A stretch of 64,000 bases of DNA from Solanum dulcamara (taxonomy: Eukaryota; Streptophyta; Magnoliopsida; Solanales; Solanaceae): contig NC_077245.1 in assembly GCF_947179165.1 (NCBI RefSeq), positions 36,449,286 through 36,513,285 of the forward strand. The letters run 5' to 3'. Numbering within the stretch: the stretch's first letter is position 1; each line of letters opens with the position of its first letter. Made by a program: the position numbers and the translations under genes. Below are positions 48,865-59,375 of the stretch, in pieces. The notes beneath the pieces were generated by a model. That model was not told where the DNA came from, did no database searches, and worked only from the letters and a program-made list of their open reading frames with translations.

Positions 48865-49290
48865 TGTTTGGGGGAGGAAACACTATAATTAAAATTTGAT
48901 ATGATAATAAATAATAAAAATAAATTGAACACAAAAAATTTACATGGAAATCCCTCAAACAGATAGAGGGAAAAAGCCACGAGGTAAAAGGATCTTACTA
49001 TGATAATATGGGAGTACATTGCTCTCAAATACAAGGAGAAAATAATAATTAACACTTCTCTCTTATAAAAGAAATAACTCACTAAAGAGGACACTCAATA
49101 CTACAATATTTATCTTGGTGTATAACTCTCTTTGGGTTCTTACTCTTTTGGATTGTATTTTGTGGGATAATCTAAATGAGGTCAAGAGGCCCACTATTTA
49201 TAGGAAACTAGAAACACATAAAATCCACATATTGCACCTTCTTTTTAGAATACGTGTTCAAAACGCCTTTTGTTCCCTTTTTGACTACGC
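48865..49290 (-). repeat. 5' LTR of the Copia element, outer end missing
   Basis: Begins on the plus strand TGTTTGGGGGAGG and follows 44209-44640, with roughly one change in every ten to fifteen bases. Similarity stops at GACTACGCG (49290). About 130 bp of the outer U3 part are missing, so no target duplication can be read. Confidence 0.78.
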
Positions 49291-49907
49291 GAAGGCAACA
49301 GGAAAAGAAAGGCTTCAGGTTCACAATTGGGTTTATGGCTAGTGAAAACTTTTACAAAACGTTAAGCCTTCTGGGAACCCTCAGGTAAGTTTCTGGCCTT
49401 TTCTCCCACGTCCTATACAACGCGAGGGACCACAACCTTTGGTGCTTTTCATGAGCATCATTTACGAGTTGTGGAAGGTAGGTCGGTAAAATTAAGACCA
49501 ACCGACCTTGTTTGAACCATTCCCAAAATCACAAAGGGTAATTAGTGTTTTTACCCAATTCCACCAAAAATGCGGCTCATTTTAAAAATGCCCAATACGA
49601 ACAAACTCTCTCTCCAATTCCACACCTGTAAAAATTCCTTCGACCCATTGATTTCCCCTTGCAAAGTAATTAAGTGTATCGTGGGTGTAGACATTCCCTC
49701 TGCATTAGTCTCCAAGACATAATTCAGTATATTTAAAGCATGAAAGTAAGTACCCCATGGAACTCACTATTTATTGATGAAAATTGGGTGTGGGTCTAGT
49801 TTGTGTTCGTTAAAATGTAGTCATTGGGGTGTTTTTGACTATAAATGCTCATATAATGCTTAGATTGTGTGTATTGAGTCTCTCTCTCAGTCAAATAAGA
49901 AGTGTAC
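49291..49907. other. Unassigned repeat-like DNA
   Basis: No open gene was recognised. The stretch with GGTAGGTCGGTAAAATTAAG and TTAGTGTTTTTACCCAATT has the look of transposon-derived sequence, but I cannot name a family. Confidence 0.35.
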
Positions 49908-51879
49908 TATTATACCCCGTACTTTTGTACCTTGGAAGGTTCTTAAGCTTCTTAAGTTTCTTGATAGGCTCTTAAGTTTCTTGAAAGGTTCTTAAGCTTC
50001 TTAGAAGTTACCATGTTAGACGGATAAGCTATAATGCTATCAAATAACTCTAATAAAGAGAGAATATGACACCCCATAGTAGGAAAGATTGAAAATATGG
50101 TTAGAAGAATCTGAAAGAAGTTGGAGGCCAAAAAATGAGTCGTAGGACTCAACTTACGTACGTAAGCTACCAACTTGAAAATCTTACATTCTTAAGCTAC
50201 TTGATTTCATACCAAGCTTATGTAGCAAGGATTAATAGGTTCATAAAGCAAGATGAGATTATGAACCCACAAGGATGAAAATAGAGTGATATGTGGCAGT
50301 ATGAGAGAGTGCCACATGGCAGCAGCTGGAAGTGCCATGTGGAAGCACCTGGAGAAAGTGGGTAGACCCCCACCTTCCATATGGCAGCCTCGGATTGGAG
50401 GAGAGGATGCGGTGGCCCAATGAGGGCTTGGCACGTGTCACCATATAGGGCTTGACACGTGTCACCACTTAGGGGTTGACCCGTGTCAGCCCCTAAGGTA
50501 TCCTATATATATACTTTATGAGTCATTCTTATCTAAAACTAAAGTCATTCTTATCTACAAACTTCTAGAGAAAAAAAGAAGAGAAGAGAAACCTTGAGTT
50601 AGAGAAGAGAGAGCCACGGGTTGGAGAAAACAAAAGGGTAAGTCCTCCAATTTTGTTTCGTAAATTAATTATCTAGGGTATACGACGATGATATTAAGGT
50701 TTTAGTAATGCAAATTTATGATTTGGGGCATCACCAAAAGGACAACAAGTAGCCACAAAGTTTTAGTCGCACTAAAGGAACTTTTGAGGCGAGTTTGGCG
50801 TGTTTCGAGCACGGTAAGGTTTTCCCTTTCAAATTAGAGTTTATGATGATTTTATGAGGTATATTACATGTCTTAAATAAGGTTTGAAATGGAAAAATTG
50901 TATAAGGATGCTTGACGTTAGAAATGAACTAAATTGAAGTCGTTATAGTTAAATCGAAGTCAGGTAGTATGTTGTGATTGTGGTGCTGCGGTTGCAGCTG
51001 GTTTGGTTGCGTGCTGAAGGGATAGAAGGGCTCTTTAAGCTTAAGCAGGGCATGACTGACGTACCCGGGCGATAAAGAAGAAAAGGTTTTAAAAAGGATT
51101 TGGGTACTTCTGGTTGCAGCCACCCGACCCTCCATTTTATATTGTTAAGGGTTTTACGAAATAAAGATTAAAAACTCTATTTTGGTATCGTAGTTAAGCG
51201 AGTTGTTTGGATTTTGTATTGTGTAAAGTTGAAGTGATTTACTTGTAAATATGCTTCTGGGTGTTATTGTTGGTATGGTTGATGATATTTTGGCCGAGTT
51301 GAAATCTCGGGGATTTTAACGTTATAGGGGAGATGCTGCCTATTTTTCAGTAACTTTGGAGCTAGTAATAAGCTAGTTAAGAGAAATGGATAAGGAAATG
51401 ATTCCTATGGATATGTAGTTGTAGAGTTGGAAATTGGAAGGTGAAAGGTTATTAATATTATTAGTACTCTCATGTTAAATAGGTTCAAAAGACAACGAGG
51501 AGAATGTGGTTAAGAGTAATCCATAAGAGGTATGTGAAGCTACCTTCTTTCTTTTGGCATATTTTTGGCATAATTATGTAAATCTACCCTTCTTTTCTCT
51601 TGATATGTATTTGACATAAGGTATGATGTTATGATGAGATGTTTATGGTACCGAGTTCCTTGATGGGTCGAGTATAATATATGTATATAAGGATCGGGCT
51701 AAACTTTCCTCGGCATTTGTTACTATATAAGGATCGGGACGAATGTTCCTCGACATATGTTACTATCTAAGGATTGGGCCGTATGTTCCTCGGCACATAT
51801 GTAGATGATGACTACATGAGGGAAAGTAGAGAGTATATAAAGTCGTCCCTTCTTTCTTTTGGCATGTCTTAGAATTAAG
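49908..51879 (+). repeat. 5' part of chromovirus LTR E, interrupted
   Basis: Starts TATTATACCCCGTACTTTTG (family start with two changes). CACGTG boxes lie at 50432-50437 and 50456-50461, the second within TTGACACGTGTCAC, with a TATA stretch at about 50503. It includes a three-unit minisatellite (51675-51805). It is cut at 51879, where LTR D starts. Confidence 0.8.
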
Positions 51880-54800
51880 TGTTACACCCCTACTTTTTTT
51901 TTAACTCGGAATGTCTCATAAGTTCCTTGGACATTATCATGTGAGACGGATACGCTACGACACTATCAAATGACTCCAAGGAGGGGAGGATGTGATACCC
52001 CATAGTAGAGAAGGTTGGAGATGAAGTCATAGGAATCAGGAAGGAATTGGAGGCCAAGTAATGAGTCGTAGGACTTGATTTACCTACGTAAGCTACTAAC
52101 TTGGAAGTCTTATATACTTAAGCTATTGGAGTACGTACCAAGCTTGCGTAGCATGGATTACATAGGCTCTTAAAATAAGACGAGATTACGAACTCACGAG
52201 GGAGAAGAAAAAAGTGACACGTGGCAGCCAATGGAGGAGTGCCACGTGGAATCACCTCAATTAAGTAGGTGACCCACCTTCTTGGGGGAGGTGGGCCCCA
52301 CTTCTATGTGGCAGCCCCTAATTAGTTGCATAGATATGGTGGCCCAATCACGGCTGGACACGTACCACCCTAGGGGGATAACACGTGTCACCCCCACAGC
52401 CACCCTATATATATGTGTATTGTGACTAAGTATCTCATTCTTAGCCAAAAATTCAGCCAAGAACAAGAAAATAAAAACATAGAGAGGAAGAGAAAGAAGG
52501 CAGCCATGGTTTCTAAGAAATTAAGGTAAGTTCTTCACTTTTCTTCCGTGAATTAATTATCTACGGTGTTCCCTAAGCACATGGAGGTGTATATATGTAT
52601 TTTACAATGTCTACGGAATTAATTCTTCAGGTTGGAACTTGAGAGGAAGTTAAAAGAACAAAGAGGGAAAACGTTAAAAACTAGTTAACAAACCCATTTT
52701 TGGAGGGGACAGTTGTTAGTAATATTGGTATAACTTCCTGTGTACAGCTTCGTTTTGGGTGATTCAATATTATTTGGAAAGGTATTTCATATGTATAAAA
52801 CTTTAATTTAGACTTTCAAATCCAATTTTGCCTTTAGCTTCTCGAAAAAGGGTGATGAAGTGTAGAGGAGGTACTGCCCATATTTTGGTTTTGGAAATCT
52901 TACACGGATTGCTGTTGGTGTTTTGGTCATATCGTTTTGTACAAAATTGATGTAGGGGTGATTCGAAATTGTATGCAACACTAAGACACATGTATATAAC
53001 TTTCATGAAGGACACAAATCCTATTTCCCTCCATTACCCCTTTGAAACGAAGCGACAAGGTAGAACAGTAAGCTGTCCAGAATTAAAGTTTTGATAGTTT
53101 TGAGTGAGTTGTTGCTGTAGGGGTGTAATGTATGGTTGAAGGGCCTAAATGCATTCTAAAAGGGATGTGGATGCTGCTGGTTGCATCCAAACGACCCCTC
53201 ATTGCGTATAATAAAAGGCGTTACAAAATAAAGGCTAGACGCCCTATTGTGATATCGTATTTTTGAATAAGTCGTTTGGAGTTTATGTTGTATATTGTTG
53301 GTGTAGATTACTTAAACATATGCTGCAGGTTGTTGTTGTTTGTTGGCTATAGGTCTTAGGGTCCTAATTGGAAATTTGGATAGGGCACATTATAGGGGCG
53401 GTGCTGCCCAAATTTCATTAATGCCTTAACAAACTAAAGAACTAGTCGAGGAAACGACTAAGGAAATAGATTCCACTAATACTAAGGTGTAACCTAAGAT
53501 GCTAGAAAGATAAGAGTAGTTGATATTCGTATTACTTTCATATTGAATAGGTTCAGAGAACAACGAGTCGAGCAGGATAAAGAGTAACTCCCAAGAGGTA
53601 TGTGAAGCTTCTCTTGATATGTTTTTGGTATAGGTATGTAATGCCTATCTTTTCTCTTTTGGCATGTCTTAGATGTAAGCAGGATATGATATGAACTTTG
53701 GGGGTAATTCCATTTCCAGGTTCTGAATATGACTTCAGGACCCTCACTCACTTTTGAATGTTAAACTTTAAAGTAGTAAGCTGCTATCTTCGAGTCTTCT
53801 ATATGAATGTATAACAATTGATTCGACTAAACTCTTGTTTTTTTAAAAAAAGGCTCTGAGATAATCAATGCTCGGACTGCTATAAGATATTTCACATTGG
53901 CATACGTCTAAGATTTCTAAAAACTCCTTTTTACATAGTCCTTAGTGACAGTTAGAGAGTATACGTCAGATACCTTCTGCCCTGATCCCTAGGTGATGGT
54001 TCACTTGATGACTTCATTGAGTCTCAAATATTGATTTAAACTGTGTTTTGTTTCTCACTACTCTACTCGTGTATACTGTAATACTTCTTTCATTGAGTCC
54101 CAAGCCAGGTCCGTTATCGTGCACAACTCACTGTATTGTCCACCGAGCCCTTCACTAGAGGGTCGGGTACGTATGTATATATATATGATGATGAAGTATT
54201 GTAATAAGGTGACGATGGCGCGGGACCTGATACTGATACTACAGATATGATTCACCGGATCCTTGAAAGGGCCGGCTATAATGTATAATTTGAGCATGCA
54301 TGCTTTTATGACTCACAGAGTACAAGTACAAGTTTCCAATTTTGATAGTTTATCCTCTGTTTCTCTACTTCAGATATGCTTTCAGTTGTATTATGTTATG
54401 TTTTACATACTCAGTACATATGTCGTACTGACTCCCTTTCTTCAGGAGGCTGCGTTTCATGCCCGCAGGTACAGGTATGGGTTTTGGGAGTCCGTCAGCT
54501 TAGGATTCCGCTTAGCTCAGCTGGAAGAGGCTCCATTATATCGAAGCCTAGTTTTGGCACTAGCCACTGATGTGTATCATCATTTTATTTATTTAGGGGT
54601 ACGGCGGGGGCCCTGTCCCGCCATATGTTGTCATTTATATTTTTAGAGGTCTGCAGACATGTATATGTGGGTTGTGTATGTCAGTTTGATTCAGCTGGGT
54701 CTACCTAATATATGATATACATGATTATGTTATGGCAGCCTTGTCGGATTGTGTGCCCTGTCATATTGTGATACAAATAAAAAGGGCTACAGGTTTATGA

Positions 54801-54935
54801 AAATATTATCGCCCAGTGGGGCTCTGTTGCATGATATTATCTTATTTATGATTCAACGTGACCACAGCTAATAGATATATGTACGGGGGGTCCAGGTCGG
54901 ACTCCAGTCGCAGCCTACGGGGTTGGGTCGTGACA
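51880..54935 (+). repeat. 5' LTR of chromovirus copy D
   Basis: A complete LTR of 3056 bp, from TGTTACACCCC to GGGTCGTGACA. It carries G-boxes at 52218-52223, 52243-52248 and 52382-52387, a TATA stretch at 52406-52414, a splice-donor-like AAGGTAAGT near 52524, the hairpin block near 54432-54448 and GTACGGCGGGGGCCC near 54599. Same subtype as the LTRs at 14259 and 21610. Confidence 0.88.
52216..52416 (+). promoter_or_regulatory. LTR D promoter: three ACGTG boxes and TATA
   Basis: GACACGTGGCAG, GCCACGTGGAA and AACACGTGTCACC lie within 180 bp upstream of a TATATATAT run. CACGTGGC matches the abscisic-acid response core. The same arrangement recurs in all LTR copies here. Function is inferred from motif content only. 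Confidence 0.6.
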
Positions 54936-54939
54936 GAAG

Positions 54940-54951
54940 TGGTATCATAGT
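54940..54951 (+). other. Primer binding site, copy D
   Basis: TGGTATCATAGT, two changes from TGGTATCAGAGC, four bases after the LTR end. Confidence 0.8.
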
Positions 54952-55421
54952 TGTTCGTCCTTGGATTGTCCACAAACCGTGTCTAGTAGAGTCTTGGTTA
55001 TCGATGTGTTGCGCACCATATTTATAAACAGGAAGCTATAGGACATTTAGGATGTTACCTTTCTTCTACATCTGAGATCGTGCTTTAGATCCGAGTCATA
55101 TGAAAATTTCTTATACTAACCTTGGATCTTAATAGAAGGACGACATCAACAAAAGGAAGTAATTGATGACATGGAAAGTTACAAAGCATCCAGGTAAGTA
55201 AAGTAAAGCCACAGAAGATATCCGTCGGGTAAGGTATTGAAGTAATATTGAAATGTAAAGTTGAAACTTGAAAGAAAAGCAGACAGAAAGTGCAACTGAT
55301 ACAGTTTGAAGTGGGACATATGAGGTAAGTCCAGTATTTTTATATTATTGTTGATGTTGAAAGCCTTGTGTGACTGCGATATGAGATGATATTGAAAGCC
55401 CTGTGCGGCTGTGATATGACC

Positions 55422-55424
<3 letters not shown>

Positions 55425-55484
<60 letters not shown>
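55425..55484 (+). repeat. (AT)n microsatellite
   Basis: About 30 AT units. Copy C has only a short TATATATAT at the same place (17502-17510). Confidence 0.95.
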
Positions 55485-55488
<4 letters not shown>

Positions 55489-56043
55489 GCCTTGTGAGGC
55501 ATGGTTGGTATTTTCTGCGTGCAGGTTATGGGATAGTAAAAAGTGTAGAGGAAACTCTGCCAAAATTTTCCCAGAACGGGGAAAAGGAAATGAAACATAG
55601 ATTTTTGAGATGTCTGAGAAGTTGATACCAAGTACCCCTACTGTGTTCAATTAAAGCTGTAAGCGGTATCCTTCAGGTTGCCGATAAGGGGCACCCTTTT
55701 CACTTGAAGAATTTTATTTCGGAGGAACAAAAGCTTATTTAAGTAGAAAGTTTGGACTACGGTATCTCCAGCCGTATTTGTACTGTAGGAAGATAAACAG
55801 AGGGCTCAGGATGAAGGATAAGATGTCCCGCGAATGAGTTTCACTCTTTTTGACAAAAATACCAAGCCCTCAACTCCTAATTGTAAATTAGATGAGTTGT
55901 TCATAGCTCGAGGATAAACTCAGAAGGAGACTAGGTAGGTCAACTACTAAAAGAAGTACTGTGATGTTTAAGAGGTTTTGATTTCTTCGAACAATGGTTG
56001 GAAAATGATTTATGATAATAATTTATAGTTCTCCACCGACTAA

Positions 56044-56343
56044 TTGGGGAAAGAACTTCTAATAGAAGTACCTCAAAGAGATGTCAGTAACCAAATACGA
56101 ATACGAACTAAAAGAGGGATATCGATATGTAAGTATGAATTGAACAGTGTGATACAATTACAGAGGGATAAAGTAGGACCACTAGTAAGGCACACCTGGT
56201 ATACGTTGATTAAGTTAAAAGTCTGTGTTGACCACACAGTAAGAGTATGGAGCTTAAGATATAAAGAAATGACGCGTGTACACAACGTCGCCCCAAAAAT
56301 AGTGGAACCCTTACGGGACAAGGACGACAAACTTAAGGAATAA
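56044..56343 (+). pseudogene. Unrecognised 99-residue ORF of copy D
   Basis: Open reading of 99 codons, rich in Lys and Arg (including KRGISICKYELNSVIQLQ and KEMTRVHNVAPKIVEPL). A broken version occurs in copy C at 18060-18365. No signal peptide, membrane segment or known motif is seen. Whether it was ever expressed is unknown. Confidence 0.35.
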
Positions 56344-57074
56344 ATGGCACAACTTCCATTCATCCCAAGAAACAAAGGATACAGGTTGGGACAAAGCCAC
56401 TACTTCAAGAAAACCTGGAATAGTTATCGTCAGAATACTAGTACTGCCTAATTGAAATTGCAACGACTATATGTACAAACAGAGAAAAGTACGAGTACCC
56501 TCTAAAGGGGGGAAGCTAATGAGAAAATGGCAAAAGTAAGGTGAAGATAATCGATATGGGAATATATTTGAGATGGGCATCTAAACTTCAATAAGATATC
56601 TTGCCAAACCAAGTTAGAAAGGTCCGGAAGCTACCAATAATTGGATGGAAGCCAAAATACTACATAAGGCAGCGATAAGAAGTTGTGACGAGACCCTGAA
56701 CAACATAACACTAGAAGGAGGCTGCGTATAAAAACAAAAGAATGTAACCATGAAAGGATATCAATCAACTTAAGAGACATTACAAAGGATAATGACAGCA
56801 TGCTAGACCAAAAGCCAAAATGTGGGTTATAGAGTTAGTCGCAAATGATGTTGAAATAGATAAATAATTAAAGAAAAAGGAAAAGAAGCCTCCTGTGGTA
56901 GAAAATCAGGAGAACACAAAGTGAATAACGGATTGTGGAGCTAAAGGTCTACGCCGATACTGGATGCAAGATAACAGACGAAAGGACAGGGCAAAACATA
57001 AAGACTCGCAAGACAACACTGAGGTATATCTGGAGCTAAGTCGAGTGCCCCACACATTATGGAAAGGATTACAA

Positions 57075-57193
57075 TGAAACGCGACACGAAGACTTCCAAG
57101 GGAGGTCACCCATCCTAATATTACTCTCACCCTAGCACGCTTAACTTCAAGATTCTGATGGAACTTAATGCGTTAGTGCTGGTGTGATCGCGC
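57075..57193 (-). pseudogene. 5S rRNA-derived sequence inside copy D
   Basis: On the minus strand it is full length: GATCACACCAGCACTAACGC, then TTCCATCAGAATC, the box A region (AGTTAAGCGTGC, exact), then GGTGAGAGTAATATTAGGATG, GGGTGACC and GAAGTCTTCGTGTCGCGTTTC. Orientation, position and flanks match the copy at 19362-19482. Confidence 0.87.
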
Positions 57194-58599
57194 GAGATGG
57201 AGGAATCTGAACTAGCGACAGAGAAACGATATGAGATTATGTACCCAGAGTATTATAAGATACGTTAAGGCAATTGTAACAAGGGCTTAAGCAAAACAAG
57301 AAGGATTAGCTAACTGCTAACTGACAACGCACTCAAATGCCATAACTCTTCAACATAGAACCAGTTAATGAGAGAAAAACCACAGAATGACTATATGGGC
57401 TAGTGGGCGAGGGAATTTCGATACCACTTGGTACCCAACTCTGAGGGAGAAAAAGCAGAACCCAAAAGGTAAGGGTACCAGCTGATGTAATTTACAAATG
57501 ATAGGAAGCAGTGCCCAAGGTAAAAAATTTCACAATATGACCAGGACTACAAGACTCACTTCGCACTCCAGCGCCAAATGAATCTGGAGGGAATGTTACT
57601 TGTGGATTAACGATATTAGTCCCTGCCTCTTCGATCAAAGGTTACCTACTCCACCAAGAAAGTGTAAAATTGTAGAGTAAAAGAGTGGTAGGACCTTACG
57701 GAGTCTCCACAGCTATTATTCCAGGCAAATAAGCCCAGGTTATAATTAACTACCTAGAGATGCAAAGATAGGTTAAGCCAAACTATCGAGATGGAATTGG
57801 TACTACGGGTGACATAATACATGTCCACGATTGGGCCAAAGATCTCCCCCGACATTGAATGTAGGATAAGGGAGAAAAAGGCAAGGTAAAATATGAGGAC
57901 TAGCGAGAAAACACTAGGATACTTCTTGTACCCTCTCATCATTTTGTAAGGGAGAAAATAACACAGGGTAATGTGTCTAGAGGGTTACAAGTGGGGGTAA
58001 GGAAAGTGGTGAAAGAGTTTAAATGAAACTGGCAGAACTAGCTGGTTACTACAGGATGACAAGCTTATATGCCAAAATTCCTTTGGAATTATACCAGATC
58101 ATGTTAGACAAAGCATAGAACGACTACGAGAGCCATTATATGAGGGGACTGTAACATTATTCGGTAGCCAACCCTAAGGATTGGAAAAAAAGAGGGGAAT
58201 AAGGACCCAAAAGATCGAATGCCAGTTAAAGTTCTGAAAAGAGTCGAGAAGGACTATACGAGGCTAACGGTTCTAAAATTATCAACGTCATTATGAACCT
58301 ATTTTATACTCTGTAGGAGTAGGGTGCTATATGGGTTATTGCGAGTAGGCTAACAAATCAGCTCATTTGCTTTCAAACAAAACCACCTATGTAGTTGAAA
58401 CTAGGTGAAGTTATAGGATAAGGAGGTAATAAGGTTCCGTGAGGTTCCCCCTGCTAATATCTCAAATAGAGGGACTTCAATTATGATTAACATCTAGAGA
58501 TTTGTCCAAGAAAAGCTCCGAAGTACAGATAGGTCTTCGTACCGCATGTTTCCTTGAGCTGCTGAATTGACGAAGCATACTATTATATGGTTGGCTTTA

Positions 58600-59108
58600 A
58601 GAGTAACTGAGACGATTGTCCCCCACTTATTGAGTTTGCCAACTAGAAAGGCTACCATTCCAACATTCAAATGACCCCCTACAAGATGTTGTAAGGCAAA
58701 GTGTATAAGTCTCCCTGTTGGGGAAAAATACTAAGTTGGTAGGCCAAACACGATTAAGCCAACTATTGACTAACAATATAGAGTAGGCAGAAATGAGATA
58801 CAGATAATCGACATCGACATACAGAGTTCAAGTTGATGATTGGATGTTCATAATAGGGTCACCTAGAAAAGAAACTTAACCCATAATATGTTAGACTATA
58901 TCAAGTTACTCGTAAGGTGGGCAACGTGGCTAGTAAGTTGAGCTTACCACCTCATTTGGAAACTATACGCCCAGTCCATCAGATAAGAATGCTTCGCAAG
59001 GGTACTGATGAGTCACCCAGGGTATATTCTATGGATGGTGTCCAAAAGATGGAATTTTGCAAGGAAAAACCTATCGCCATCTTTGATCGGCAAACTGGAA
59101 GATTGTAG
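58600..59108 (+). pseudogene. Gypsy integrase C-terminal remnant, copy D
   Basis: Near 58645 the reading GYHSNIQMTP-like matches the conserved integrase segment. 58917-59108 reads GNVASKLSLPPHLETIRPVH, then QIRMLRKGTDESPRVYSM and PIAIFDRQ. Part of it (from about 59003) is repeated at 61758 by the tandem duplication. Confidence 0.7.
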
Positions 59109-59361
59109 ACTAAAGACGTGCCTTCCAGCAAGATACGATAGAAAAACCAAAACTAAAAAGAGGATGATCGGGGAACTAAAGCGAACATCAAATACAAGTA
59201 TCCGCACCTGTAACCGATATTTATAGGTAACCCCGACTCCTGAAACACGTATATAAAGTACTTGTAGGGAAGTATGTGTTAACAAGATCGGAAAGAATCT
59301 CCCTACAATTTGTATAAGGTACTAAGAGGAGTTTTGTCTAACATTCGGGGACGAATGTTCT

Positions 59362-59375
59362 AAAGGAGGGAAGGA
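59362..59375 (+). other. Polypurine tract, copy D
   Basis: AAAGGAGGGAAGGA directly before TGTTACACC; repeated at 62117-62130. Confidence 0.78.

Larger units (their letters stand above)
54952..59361 (+). mobile_element. Internal region of chromovirus copy D, non-autonomous
   Basis: Same reduced plan as copy C, block by block: leader, GCCCTGTGCGGCTGTGATAT block (55400), a coding-like stretch (56044-56343), CTCTAAAGGGGGGAAG (56501), antisense 5S (57075-57193) and an integrase tail (58600-59108). It has an extra segment of about 78 bp at 58269-58346 not found in copy C. No reverse transcriptase is present. Confidence 0.7.

Noticed and set aside
54432..54448. True compensatory covariation in the LTR hairpin
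   Set aside because: In strict alignment the two substitutions of copy D are not opposite each other. Pairing is restored only with a one-base shift, so I report only a weak structural hint.
55179..55631. 150-residue minus-strand open frame with Tyr-Ile repeats
   Set aside because: The repeat is the translated (AT)n microsatellite at 55425-55484.
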